Source: Pleomorphomonas sp. (lineage in GTDB: Bacteria; Pseudomonadota; Alphaproteobacteria; Rhizobiales; Pleomorphomonadaceae). From it: a DNA stretch of 64,000 nucleotides. This document shows positions 17,829-26,414 of this stretch, in pieces. The translations under genes were made by a program, and so were the position numbers. Position 1 is the first letter of the stretch; every line of letters begins with the position of its first letter. The notes under the pieces are model-generated. The model ran no database searches. It was not told the origin of the DNA and worked only from the letters and a program-made list of their open reading frames with translations. The DNA lies in the NCBI GenBank assembly GCA_029976075.1, contig JARKNW010000123.1:1-64000 (forward strand), given 5' to 3'.

Positions 17829-18780
17829 GAACTTTTCCTTCCTCCTGGCGAACCCGCTTGCTGGCGTATTCGTTGCCCTGCTGATCATTTTCGTGCTGTC
17901 GGCGCTGCTGTCACCCTATTTCCTGACGTCGTACAACATGTCGGTGATTGCCAGATCGCTGGCCTTCGTCGGTCTGGTGACCATCGGCCAGTCGATGTTG
18001 CTGATCCTCGGCGAACTCGACCTGTCGCTCGGCGTGATCGGTGGCCTCTGTGGCGTCGTCGCCGGCATGCTGATGATGAACTTCGGCATCAATCCCTGGG
18101 TTGCCATCTTCCTGGGCCTCGCCTGTGGCGCAGCTCTCGGCTGCTTCAACGGTTTGATGGTGACCCAGCTCGGCCTGCACTCGCTGGTGCTCACCATCGG
18201 TACGGCCGGCATTTACGGCGGCATCAATCTGGTACTGACCAAAGGCGTGGCCATCACCAATATTCCCAAGGAGATTCAGTTCCTTGGGCGTGGCGACCTG
18301 CTTGGCGTCCCGGTGCCGTTCGTCGTCATGATCGTGGTCTTGGCCATTGCCGCCTTCGTGACTCTGAAGACGCCATTTGGCCGCTATCTATACGCCATTG
18401 GCAACAACACCGCTGCCGCCGCCATGCTCGGCATCAAGGTCAACCGGGTACGCGTTCTCGTCTTCACCGCAGCCGGTACGCTGGCCGCCCTCGCTGGCCT
18501 CCTGATGGTCGCCCGCCTCGGCACAGCACAGCCGTCGATCGGAGACACCTGGGTCCTTCCGCCGATTGCGGCCTCGGTCATCGGTGGCGTCGCGACCACC
18601 GGCGGCGTTGGCAGCCCGGTCGGAGCCATCCTGGGCGCGGCGATCATCGCCATCATCGAGAACATCATCGTCCTGTTCGGCGTGTCGCCTTACTGGCAGG
18701 GCGTCGTCAGCGGCGTCATCGTCGTGCTGGCCATCTCGTTCGACGCCATTTCCCGCCGCTACATCCGCCGCGAAAACTAA
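17818..18780 (+). CDS. Sugar ABC transporter permease (RbsC type)
   Basis: A 320-residue hydrophobic protein with about eight to ten membrane segments. RbsC hallmarks are visible: SYNMSVIARSLAFVGLVTIGQ, LGELDLSLGVIGGLCGVVAG, TPFGRYLYAIGNNTAAAAMLG and the glycine-rich VIGGVATTGGVGSPVGAILGA. It forms the channel of the importer encoded by the two preceding genes. The start lies inside the end of the ATPase gene, indicating translational coupling. Confidence 0.92.
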   Translation: MQRKNFSFLLANPLAGVFVALLIIFVLSALLSPYFLTSYNMSVIARSLAFVGLVTIGQSMLLILGELDLSLGVIGGLCGVVAGMLMMNFGINPWVAIFLGLACGAALGCFNGLMVTQLGLHSLVLTIGTAGIYGGINLVLTKGVAITNIPKEIQFLGRGDLLGVPVPFVVMIVVLAIAAFVTLKTPFGRYLYAIGNNTAAAAMLGIKVNRVRVLVFTAAGTLAALAGLLMVARLGTAQPSIGDTWVLPPIAASVIGGVATTGGVGSPVGAILGAAIIAIIENIIVLFGVSPYWQGVVSGVIVVLAISFDAISRRYIRREN

Positions 18781-18803
18781 ACGGAGAGCCAGGGAGCATC
18801 CTC

Positions 18804-19685
18804 ATGAAACTCGGACTCAACCTTTCCTTCGCCGTCAAACGCTGGCTGGAGCCCACCCGTCTCGCCGCCTTGGTGGCAAACGATCTCGATACCCGTCATG
18901 TCCAGTTCACCTGGGATCTCGTCGATCCCTGGTGGCCGGAAGCCCAGCGCGACGGTCTTGCCCGTGCTTACGCGCAGGCCTTCAAGGATGCCGGCGTCAC
19001 CGTCGAAAGCAGCTTTGGCGGCCTTGCAAGCTACAGCTACAACCACATCCTCGCGCCGACGCCCGAACTCCGTGATCTCGGACGACAGCATCTTTCGCGT
19101 GCCATCGACATGACGGCGGCCATGGACGTGCCGGTCGCCGGCATGCCGTTTGGTTCGTTCAGTGCCGACGATGCCGTCAATCCCGCAAGACGCGAGGAGA
19201 TCTACAAGAACGCGCTCGAGATCTACGTGGGGCTCTCGCGCCACGCCAAGGCGCGCGGCCTCAAGATGCTGATGGTCGAACCTGTACCGCTTTCGACCGA
19301 GTTTCCGTCGACGGCAGCCGATGCATTGCGCCTGATGCGCGACCTTGAGGGAGCAACCGACGTTCCCGTTCGTCTCAACGTCGACTGGGGACACGCCATG
19401 TTCAGGCCCCTATTCGGCGATGACGCCACGATGGAGCATTGGATGGCCGTCTGTGGCGACTACATTGCCGCTTACCATATCCAGCAGACCGATGGCCTCT
19501 ACGATCGGCACTGGAACTTCACGCATGACGGGCTGGTCAGTCCAGCCGACCTGTCGGCGTTCTGGAGCCGTCACAAGCTCACGGACCAGACGTTCTTCCT
19601 GGAGGTCGTCTATGCCTTCGAGGAACCGGATGCGACCGTGCTTTCGGACATGAAGGCGTCCATGGCCCTGCTCAGGTCTGCCTGA
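18804..19685 (+). CDS. Sugar phosphate isomerase/epimerase-like TIM barrel
   Basis: A 293-residue protein of the xylose-isomerase-like TIM barrels. Recognisable pieces are the MKLGLNLSFAVKRW opening, MLMVEPVPLSTEFPST (metal-ligand glutamate), VRLNVDWGHAMF (aspartate and histidine), YHIQQTDG and the final FFLEVVYAFEEPD glutamate. These line a divalent-metal site used to isomerise or epimerise ketoses or their phosphates. It lies between the sugar permease and a hexuloisomerase-like gene, so it probably acts on the imported sugar. The exact substrate is unknown; an erythrulose-phosphate or hexulose-phosphate epimerase are two possibilities. Confidence 0.72.
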   Translation: MKLGLNLSFAVKRWLEPTRLAALVANDLDTRHVQFTWDLVDPWWPEAQRDGLARAYAQAFKDAGVTVESSFGGLASYSYNHILAPTPELRDLGRQHLSRAIDMTAAMDVPVAGMPFGSFSADDAVNPARREEIYKNALEIYVGLSRHAKARGLKMLMVEPVPLSTEFPSTAADALRLMRDLEGATDVPVRLNVDWGHAMFRPLFGDDATMEHWMAVCGDYIAAYHIQQTDGLYDRHWNFTHDGLVSPADLSAFWSRHKLTDQTFFLEVVYAFEEPDATVLSDMKASMALLRSA

Positions 19686-19751
19686 GTTGAGGCGCAGGTC
19701 GAAGCTCGGCCGTCTAGATCAGAGAGAACCAATAGGGAGAGGGACAACACG

Positions 19752-20300
19752 ATGTCGATTTATCAAAGAGCGCTTGATGATCTTGCCGCCGTGTTCACCC
19801 GCCTCGATGAAAGCGAAGTCGATAAGGCGGTTGCGGCCATCGCAGCCGCCAAGCGGATAGCTCTTTACGGCGTCGGTCGGGAGGGCCTGCAAATCAAGGG
19901 CCTCGCCATGCGGCTCTATCATTTGGGACGCTCGGTCTCGATGGTTGGCGACATGAACACCCCGCCACTCGGCCGAGGGGATCTTCTCATCGTTTCCGCC
20001 GGTCCGGGATACTTCTCGACCGTCGCCGCCCTGATGAAGACCGCCGCGGAAGCCGGCGCGCAAACGCTCTGCGTGACGGCGCAACCCGGCGGGGCTTGTC
20101 CCCTCGCCGCCGATGTCGTGCTGACCATCCCCGCACAGACGATGGCCAACGACTCCGGACCGGCAACTTCGGTATTGCCCATGGGGTCCCTCTACGAAGG
20201 GGCTCAGTACATTCTATTCGAATGCCTCATTCTCAAGCTGCGCGAGCTTCTCAAGATCACCCCCGAATCGATGCGCGCCAACCACACCAATCTGGAATGA
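19752..20300 (+). CDS. SIS-domain sugar isomerase, 6-phospho-3-hexuloisomerase-like
   Basis: The 182-residue protein is one SIS domain with the size and pattern of PHI/HxlB: IALYGVGREGLQIKGLAMRLYHLG, then PPLGRGDLLIVSAGPG, LPMGSLYEGAQYILFE and the C-terminal MRANHTNLE. Known PHI enzymes interconvert 3-hexulose 6-phosphate and fructose 6-phosphate. No 3-hexulose-6-phosphate synthase or sugar kinase lies in this operon, so formaldehyde fixation is unlikely; a step in catabolism of the imported sugar is inferred. The ATG has AGGGAGAGGGA upstream. A terminator follows about 30 bp after the stop. Confidence 0.78.
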   Translation: MSIYQRALDDLAAVFTRLDESEVDKAVAAIAAAKRIALYGVGREGLQIKGLAMRLYHLGRSVSMVGDMNTPPLGRGDLLIVSAGPGYFSTVAALMKTAAEAGAQTLCVTAQPGGACPLAADVVLTIPAQTMANDSGPATSVLPMGSLYEGAQYILFECLILKLRELLKITPESMRANHTNLE

Positions 20301-20330
20301 GGCTCGCATAGCCACACGCATGAACGCGAA

Positions 20331-20368
20331 GCCCGGCAGTCCCAAACCTGCCGGGCATTTGCTTTTGA
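20331..20368 (+). terminator. Rho-independent terminator after the ribose-type operon
   Basis: GCCCGGCAG (20331-20339) pairs with CTGCCGGGC (20348-20356) around an 8-nt loop and is followed by ATTTGCTTTTGA. It closes the operon that begins at 15208. Confidence 0.8.
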
Positions 20369-20501
20369 CAGACCTGTGAAACTTTCCAGGCCCGAGCCGG
20401 AAAGATCGCATCCTGACGGGGTCCATCAGGGGCACGAGCCGGCGCGGACAGCTCCATCGAGCCTGACCCCATCGCTTATCCAACCTGCCCCACAAACCAT
20501 A

Positions 20502-20531
20502 TTGACAAGTCATCCGGTAGCGAGCAATATT
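20502..20531 (+). promoter_or_regulatory. Putative sigma-70 promoter of the lacI-type operon
   Basis: A consensus TTGACA at 20502-20507 is followed 18 bp later by AATATT at 20526-20531, a fair -10 box. The predicted start point would fall inside the adjacent palindrome, so a bound repressor would block it. Confidence 0.5.
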
Positions 20532-20553
20532 CTTGCTAATACGTATTAGCAAG
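20532..20553. promoter_or_regulatory. Perfect 22-bp palindrome, probable LacI-family operator
   Basis: The half-site CTTGCTAATAC (20532-20542) is followed directly by its exact complement (20543-20553), with the central CG typical of LacI-family operators. A third half-site TTAGCA lies at 20558-20563, touching the start codon at 20565. Autoregulation of the operon by its first gene is the natural reading. Confidence 0.75.
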
Positions 20554-20564
20554 TTGATTAGCAG

Positions 20565-21584
20565 ATGACGCGCACCAAGGGACGACTGACACAACGGGAC
20601 ATCGCCAAGCTGGCCGGCGTGAGCCAGGCGGCTGTCTCGCTGATCCTGAATGGTGGAGCCGAGCAGGCGCGTCTTTCCGTCGAGACGCGCGAGCGCGTGA
20701 TGGCCGTGATTCAGGGAACCGGCTATGTGGCCGACCCCCTTGCTCGCCAGATGCACAAAAAAGGCAACCAGCTACTCGGCGTCTTCACCTACGAGCCGGT
20801 CTTTCCCAACGCCCAGGCCGACTTCTACACCCCTTTCCTGCTGGGTATCGAAGAGGAAGCCGAGCGCCTCGGCTATGACCTTCTGCTATTCACCAGCACG
20901 CCAGTCGAAAACGGCCGTCGCAAGCTCTTCCGCAAGGAGAGCAGGCTCCGCCTTGCCGACGGCTGCATCGTCATCGGTCGCGAACAGGATCACGACGAAC
21001 TCGCCAAGCTAGCTGCCGACAACTATCCGTTTGTGGCGATTGGCCGCCGCGACGACGACAGCGGTGCGATACCCTATGTCGGCGCCGACTATGTCTCCGT
21101 CACCCGTGAGCTGGTGCGACACGCCTGCGACTTGGGGCACAACCATCTTCTTTATGTCGGCGAAGGCTCGGGCGCCGAGTCATTGGTCGACCGCTGGCAA
21201 GGCTTCAGCGAAGCGGTCGCTGCCGGCGGTCTCATTGGCAATCGCATCGCGCCGATGGGCGAAGCGTCGGCCATCATCGAGCAGGCGCTCGCATCAGGTG
21301 CATCGGTGCTTTTCTGCGAAGTCGCCTCCGATGCGCTGGCCTTGGCTCGCGAAGTCGAAAGTCGGCAGCTTGGAGCCCGACTCTCCGTCGTCGCCATGGG
21401 TAGCGCGGCATCGTTGTCGGCGCCGACCCTGCGTCTCTCCGGCTTCGAACTGCCGCGCGAAGAGATGGGGCGGCAATCGGTGCGCATACTGAGCGCCATT
21501 GTCGAGAACCGCTCCACCGAGCGTCAAACTCTGCTGCGACCGACAGTGGTCGACGGCCAAACCCTTAGAAAACGCGAAGAATAG
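20565..21584 (+). CDS. LacI family transcriptional repressor
   Basis: A 339-residue regulator. The N-terminal helix-turn-helix LTQRDIAKLAGVSQAAVSLIL (from residue 8) and hinge YVADPLARQMHKKGNQLLGV are classic LacI. The rest is a periplasmic-binding-protein-like effector domain (QADFYTPFLLGIEEEAERLG and DGCIVIGREQDHDELAKLA). It begins only 11 bp after the palindromic operator and has no clear ribosome site, so its mRNA leader must be very short and it is probably expressed weakly. It heads the operon that continues with the oxidoreductase 7 bp downstream; the effector is likely the imported sugar derivative. Confidence 0.9.
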   Translation: MTRTKGRLTQRDIAKLAGVSQAAVSLILNGGAEQARLSVETRERVMAVIQGTGYVADPLARQMHKKGNQLLGVFTYEPVFPNAQADFYTPFLLGIEEEAERLGYDLLLFTSTPVENGRRKLFRKESRLRLADGCIVIGREQDHDELAKLAADNYPFVAIGRRDDDSGAIPYVGADYVSVTRELVRHACDLGHNHLLYVGEGSGAESLVDRWQGFSEAVAAGGLIGNRIAPMGEASAIIEQALASGASVLFCEVASDALALAREVESRQLGARLSVVAMGSAASLSAPTLRLSGFELPREEMGRQSVRILSAIVENRSTERQTLLRPTVVDGQTLRKREE

Positions 21585-21591
21585 GTGCGCT

Positions 21592-23202
21592 GTGAAAGAA
21601 CTGAAGGTTGATCTGGTTGTCGTCGGCGGCGGTCTCGGTGGCGTTGCCTCCGCGCTGGCTGCTGCCCGGGCCGGGCTGACGGTGGCGATGACCGAGGAAT
21701 ACGACTGGATCGGCGGTCAGATGACCAGTCAGGGCGTACCTCCCGACGAGGCGTCGTGGGTCGAACAGTTCGGCATAACTGCCAGTTACCGTGCATTGCG
21801 CGACGGCATCCGCGACTATTATCGGCGCAACTATCCGCTGGCGCCGGCATCCCGGGCTTGGCGGGAGTTCAACCCCGGCGCAGGCTCCGTGAGCCGCCTC
21901 TGCCCGGAGCCCCGCGTGTCCCTGGCGGTGATGGAGGCGATGCTGGCGCCCTACCGCAGCTCCGGCCGCCTCACCGTGTTGCAGCCATTCAAGCCGGTTT
22001 CGGTCGATGTCGATGGCGATCGCGTGCGGGCTGTTACCGTTGCCCACCGCGACAGTGGCCGCCAGATCACATTGGTCGGACGCTACGTCATAGATGCTAC
22101 AGAAACCGGCGATCTCCTGCCTCTGTCGGGCACGGAGTTCGTCACGGGATTCGAAGCTCAGAGCCAGACCGGCGAGCCATCGGCTCCCGCCGAGGCGCAG
22201 CCGCTCAACATGCAGGCAGTGTCCTATTGCTTTGCGATGGATCACGTCGACGGCGATCACACCATCGACCGTCCGGCCAACTACGACAGGTGGCGCTCGC
22301 ACCGTCCGTCGTTCTGGGGCGCCAACCAGATAAGCTGGCAGTCGCCGCATGCCCGCACGCTCGAGACGGTCACCAGCGACTTCACCCCCAATCCCGATGA
22401 CGATCCGCTGTCCGTCATATCCGATCAGCGTCTTAGCCCGGGCGACGATAACCTCTGGATATATCGCCGCATCGCTGCGCGTCGGAACTTCGTCCCCGGC
22501 ACCTACGACAGCGACATCACCCTCGTGAACTGGCCAATGCTCGACTACTGCGAAGGTCCGATCTTCGGGGTACCGGAAGCGGAAGCACGGCAGCATCTCG
22601 CCAACGCCGCCGAACTGTCGTTTTCGGTGCTTTACTGGATGCAGACCGAGGCACCGCGGCCAGACGGCGGGGTCGGCTATCCGGGACTCAGGCTGCGCAG
22701 CGACGTAACAGGGACCATCGACGGCCTTTGTCAGGCGCCCTACATCCGGGAATCGCGCCGTATCCGCTCCCTCTACACCATCGTCGAGCAGGATCTTTCC
22801 TACGCCGTCCGAGGTGAGCGCGGCGCCGTGCACTATGCCGACTCCGTTGGCGTCGGCATGTACCGCATCGACCTGCATCCCTCGACCGGTGGCGACAACT
22901 TCATCGACGTCGCCTCATGTCCGTTCGAGATCCCACTCGGCGCACTGCTGCCGCAACGCATGCAGAACCTGCTGCCGGCCTGCAAGAACATCGGTACCAC
23001 CCACATCACCAATGGCTGTTACCGGCTGCATCCGATCGAATGGAACATCGGCGAGGCCGCGGGCGCTCTCGTCGCCTTCTGCGTCGCTCGTTCGACGACC
23101 CCGCATGCCGTGCGGGCCAATGCGGCTCTGCTTTCCGAATTCCAAACTCTTCTGACCAGCCAGGGCGTGGAACTCCGCTGGCCTGATGTCGTGGGCTACT
23201 GA
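21592..23202 (+). CDS. FAD-dependent oxidoreductase (FAD_oxidored family)
   Basis: A 536-residue flavoprotein with the N-terminal dinucleotide fold GGGLGG at 12-17, followed by the family segment EEYDWIGGQMTSQGVPPDEA, and a C-terminal SCPFEIPLGALLPQRMQNLL region with NGCYRLHPIEWNIGEAAGAL. The family is common in carbohydrate-degradation loci, but its reactions are mostly unproven. No signal peptide is seen, so it is probably cytoplasmic. GTG at 21592, 7 bp after the repressor stop, is the natural start because it leads straight into KELKVDLVVV. Oxidation of the imported sugar or its amine adduct is inferred from context. Confidence 0.8.
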   Translation: MKELKVDLVVVGGGLGGVASALAAARAGLTVAMTEEYDWIGGQMTSQGVPPDEASWVEQFGITASYRALRDGIRDYYRRNYPLAPASRAWREFNPGAGSVSRLCPEPRVSLAVMEAMLAPYRSSGRLTVLQPFKPVSVDVDGDRVRAVTVAHRDSGRQITLVGRYVIDATETGDLLPLSGTEFVTGFEAQSQTGEPSAPAEAQPLNMQAVSYCFAMDHVDGDHTIDRPANYDRWRSHRPSFWGANQISWQSPHARTLETVTSDFTPNPDDDPLSVISDQRLSPGDDNLWIYRRIAARRNFVPGTYDSDITLVNWPMLDYCEGPIFGVPEAEARQHLANAAELSFSVLYWMQTEAPRPDGGVGYPGLRLRSDVTGTIDGLCQAPYIRESRRIRSLYTIVEQDLSYAVRGERGAVHYADSVGVGMYRIDLHPSTGGDNFIDVASCPFEIPLGALLPQRMQNLLPACKNIGTTHITNGCYRLHPIEWNIGEAAGALVAFCVARSTTPHAVRANAALLSEFQTLLTSQGVELRWPDVVGY

Positions 23203-23227
23203 AGCCTTCGGAACTATGAGGGGCAAA

Positions 23228-24502
23228 ATGAAGAGAAGCGTAACTACAACACTTTGCTTGACCGCGCTGTTGGCACTTGCGCCTGCGGCTCTGTCAGTGC
23301 CGACGCTGGCCGCCGACGGCATCGCCTTGCGCATGGCCGTATGGACAGGCAACGCCAAGCATCTGGCGTTGCTCAACGGAATTGCCGACGCCTACAAGGC
23401 CAAGCATCCCGAAGTCGCGTCGATCACCTTCGACACGATCCCCTATGATAACTACACGACAACGCTGACGACCCAGATCGCCGGTGGCAATGCGCCGGAC
23501 CTTGCCTGGATTCTCGAAGCGGCCGCCCCCGATTTCGTCGGCTCCGGCGCCCTGCTCGCCCTCGACGATACGCTGTCGGCAACCGCAGGCTACGACTTTG
23601 CCGATCTGTCGCCGAGCGCAACGGCGCTCTGGAGGCAGGACGGCAAGCTCTTTGCCTATCCCTTCTCAACCTCGCCCTACGCGGTGTTCGCCAACCTCGA
23701 TGTTCTGGCCGCCACCGGCCAGAAGGCGCCTGCCGATCTGATCGCCGCTGGGAACTGGAACTGGCAGACCGTTGCCGCCGAGGCTGCGGCCGTTCACGCC
23801 AAATCCGGCAAGAACGGCATCGAGATCCGCGACTTCGACTACAAGGACTGGACGCTGCTGACCAACGTCTGGGACGGCTGGGCGGCACGCCCCTGGAGCG
23901 CCGACGGCAAGACCTGCACGCTCGACAGCGCGGATATGGCCGATTCCATGGCCTTCCTGCACAAGGCCATCTTCAAGGATGGCGCCATCCCCGGCCCCGG
24001 CACCTCGGGTGACTTCTTCGCCGGCGACGCGGCCTTCTCGATCACCCAGATCAGCCGTGCCTCGCTCCTCAAGGACGGCGCCTTCAAGTGGGATCTCGTT
24101 CCCCTGCCTGCTGGCCCCAAGGGCAGCTATTCTGTGATCGGGCAAGCCGGCATCGGCGTGTTCAAGAACGGCAAGCACCCCCAGGATGCCGCCGCCTTCC
24201 TGGCTTTCCTGTCGAACCCCGACAACTCGCTGAAACTCGCTCAGTTCTTCCCGCCGCCTCGGCTCAGCCAGCTCAATGCCGATACGCTTGGGAAGACCAA
24301 CCCACTCCTCTCCAAGAGCCAGCTTGAAGAGGTCGTGGTCAAGGGCATCACCACCGGCAAGGTGTCGCCGAGCCATACCAACAATGCGCAGATCGCCCAG
24401 CAGATCCGCGCCTCGCTCGACGCCGCCTGGTCGCCCGACGCCGATCTCGCCAAGGTGCTTTCCGGCGCCTGCGCCAAGATCGGACCGTTGCTCGCCCATT
24501 GA
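23228..24502 (+). CDS. Sugar ABC transporter substrate-binding protein (family 1)
   Basis: A 424-residue periplasmic protein. MKRSVTTTLCLTALLALAPA is a Sec signal peptide, with cleavage expected after TLA. The mature protein opens IALRMAVWTGNAKHLALLNG and includes YDNYTTTLTTQIAGGNAPDL, as in family-1 sugar-binding proteins. ATG 23228 follows GAGGGG; ATG 23216 is a less likely start. It delivers substrate to the two permeases directly downstream. Confidence 0.88.
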   Translation: MKRSVTTTLCLTALLALAPAALSVPTLAADGIALRMAVWTGNAKHLALLNGIADAYKAKHPEVASITFDTIPYDNYTTTLTTQIAGGNAPDLAWILEAAAPDFVGSGALLALDDTLSATAGYDFADLSPSATALWRQDGKLFAYPFSTSPYAVFANLDVLAATGQKAPADLIAAGNWNWQTVAAEAAAVHAKSGKNGIEIRDFDYKDWTLLTNVWDGWAARPWSADGKTCTLDSADMADSMAFLHKAIFKDGAIPGPGTSGDFFAGDAAFSITQISRASLLKDGAFKWDLVPLPAGPKGSYSVIGQAGIGVFKNGKHPQDAAAFLAFLSNPDNSLKLAQFFPPPRLSQLNADTLGKTNPLLSKSQLEEVVVKGITTGKVSPSHTNNAQIAQQIRASLDAAWSPDADLAKVLSGACAKIGPLLAH

Positions 24503-24606
24503 CCATTCGTCCCGGGCGACGCGTCGCGCGTCGTCCGGGACTCCCCGATATCGCAGGAAGACGCAGGTCCCAAACGCCGGAACCGCCGCGTCTCGAGGAA
24601 GCGCAA

Positions 24607-25539
24607 TTGGCTGAGGACCGTATCTCGCCGCCCATGTTGCCGGAAATGCGGCCATCCTGGTGGACGCCGGCCCGGCGCGACCACATGGTCGGCTATCTGT
24701 TCATCCTGCCGCAGATCGCAGGCCTCGTCATCTTCGTGCTGGTTCCGCTCGCACTGATGGCCTGGTACAGCCTCAACGAATGGAACGTGCTGGCAGGCAC
24801 CTTTTCCTTCGTCGGCATCGGCAACTACGAGAAGCTCGCAACCGACCCGGCATTGCCTGGCGTGCTCTGGGCATCCGCTTGCTTTTCGGTCGGCCTTGTC
24901 ATTCTCAACCTGTCGCTGGCGCTCCTGCTCGCCGTCCTTCTCAACCAGAAGCTTGCCGGCACGGTGTTGTTCCGGACCATCTTCTTTTCTCCTGTCGTCG
25001 TGTCGCTGGTCGCCTGGGCGATCGTCTGGCGTTTCCTGCTGCAGCAGGATGGCGGCATCAACGCTGTGCTGAAAATGCTGTCCGTGGAGGGGCCGAACTG
25101 GTTGCGAGGCCCGACCACGGCCATGATCTCGGTCATCGTGGTGCAGGTCGTCAAGAATGTCGGCCTCAACATGGTCCTGTTCCTGGCAGCGTTACAAAAC
25201 GTGCCGCAGGAGCTCTACGAAGCCGCGCGCGTCGACGGTGCCAGTCGCTCGACCCAGTTCTTTCGCATCACGGTGCCGCTGATCAGCCCGACCGTGCTGC
25301 TCACATCGATCATCACCGTTGCAGGCTCGCTACAGGTTTTCGCGCAGATCGCCGTACTGACGGAGGGTGGGCCGGGAACATCCACGACGGTGCTCGTCTA
25401 CTATCTCTATCAGCAGGCCTTCCAGTTTCACTTCTTCGGCTACGGCGCCAGCCTGGCCATGCTGCTGCTGCTGATCGTCGGTGCGCTCACCTATCTTCAA
25501 TGGTCGCTGCGCAAGGCCTGGGTCTACGACAATGACTAA
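24607..25539 (+). CDS. Sugar ABC transporter permease (MalF/UgpA type)
   Basis: A membrane protein with six expected helices, the first at MVGYLFILPQIAGLVIFVLV. The EAA loop is ELYEAARVDGASRSTQFFRI. The frame is open back to a TTG at 24499 that overlaps the previous stop, but that stretch lacks a ribosome site. TTG at 24607, preceded by GAGGAA, gives 310 residues with a typical 26-residue cytoplasmic lead and was preferred. The start therefore remains uncertain. The next permease begins 8 bp before this stop. Confidence 0.85.
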   Translation: MAEDRISPPMLPEMRPSWWTPARRDHMVGYLFILPQIAGLVIFVLVPLALMAWYSLNEWNVLAGTFSFVGIGNYEKLATDPALPGVLWASACFSVGLVILNLSLALLLAVLLNQKLAGTVLFRTIFFSPVVVSLVAWAIVWRFLLQQDGGINAVLKMLSVEGPNWLRGPTTAMISVIVVQVVKNVGLNMVLFLAALQNVPQELYEAARVDGASRSTQFFRITVPLISPTVLLTSIITVAGSLQVFAQIAVLTEGGPGTSTTVLVYYLYQQAFQFHFFGYGASLAMLLLLIVGALTYLQWSLRKAWVYDND

Positions 25540-26371
25540 GTCCAGCTCGCGTCTCGCCCTCACGCTCTATGCGCTGATGGCCGTACTCTGCATCCCGTTC
25601 CTGTTTCCGACCTGGTGGATGGTCACCTCGTCGTTCAAGCCGGTCTCCGAGATCTTCGCCTTTCCGCCGACCTTGTGGCCCCGGCAGTTCGTCACCGACG
25701 CCTACGGCCGCGTCTTTGAACTGCAGCCGTTTGCCTGGCAGTATTTCAACAGCCTCTACATCGCCGTGCTGGTGACCCTCGGAACGCTCACCTTCTCATC
25801 GATGGCCGGCTATGCCTTTGCCCGGATCCGCTTCCCAGGGGCCAACCTGCTGTTCATGCTGGTCCTCGCCGGGCTGCTGATCCCGTCGGAAGTGACCATC
25901 GTTCCGCTGTTCCAGATGTTCCTGGACGTCGGCGCGGTGAACACTCACTGGCCGCTCATCCTGGTGCCGATGCTCGGCGCACCGAGCGCCCTGCAGACCT
26001 TCATCATGCGCCAGTTCTTCGCCGGACTGCCGCATGAACTGGAGGATGCCGCCCGCATGGATGGGCTCGGTCGCTTCGCCATCTACCGGCGCATTGCCCT
26101 GCCGCTCGCCAAGCCGGCGCTGGCCGCCGTTGGCATCTTCACGTTCCTCTACAGCTGGAACCTCTACCTCGAGCCGATCGTCTTCCTGTCGTCGCCCGAC
26201 AAGTTCACCTTGCCGCAGGCCTTGACACAGTTCGTCGACGCCTACGGCGGACCGATGTGGAACATCCAGCTTGCTGCCGCCTCGCTCACCGCCATTCCGG
26301 TGCTGGCAGTGTTCGTCGTCGCGCAAAAGCAATTCATCGAGGGGCTCGCCTACACCGGCCTGAAGGGCTGA
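25532..26371 (+). CDS. Sugar ABC transporter permease (MalG/UgpE type)
   Basis: A 279-residue inner-membrane protein. Helices start at LALTLYALMAVLCIPFLFPT, and the EAA loop reads ELEDAARMDGLGRFAIYRRI. ATG 25532 lies inside the preceding permease gene, giving coupled translation of the heterodimer. The ATPase gene follows 43 bp later. Confidence 0.9.
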   Translation: MTKSSSRLALTLYALMAVLCIPFLFPTWWMVTSSFKPVSEIFAFPPTLWPRQFVTDAYGRVFELQPFAWQYFNSLYIAVLVTLGTLTFSSMAGYAFARIRFPGANLLFMLVLAGLLIPSEVTIVPLFQMFLDVGAVNTHWPLILVPMLGAPSALQTFIMRQFFAGLPHELEDAARMDGLGRFAIYRRIALPLAKPALAAVGIFTFLYSWNLYLEPIVFLSSPDKFTLPQALTQFVDAYGGPMWNIQLAAASLTAIPVLAVFVVAQKQFIEGLAYTGLKG

Positions 26372-26414
26372 GGGCGGTAGCCGGATCAAACCGGCACACG
26401 AAAGGGAAATAAGG

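Noticed and set aside
19752-20300. Ribulose-monophosphate formaldehyde fixation
   Set aside because: Only the isomerase-like half is present; no hexulose-phosphate synthase or methanol/formaldehyde genes are nearby.
21565-22878. Minus-strand open frame of 437 codons opposite the FAD oxidoreductase
   Set aside because: Antisense shadow of a gene with clear FAD motifs; no domain or ribosome site of its own.
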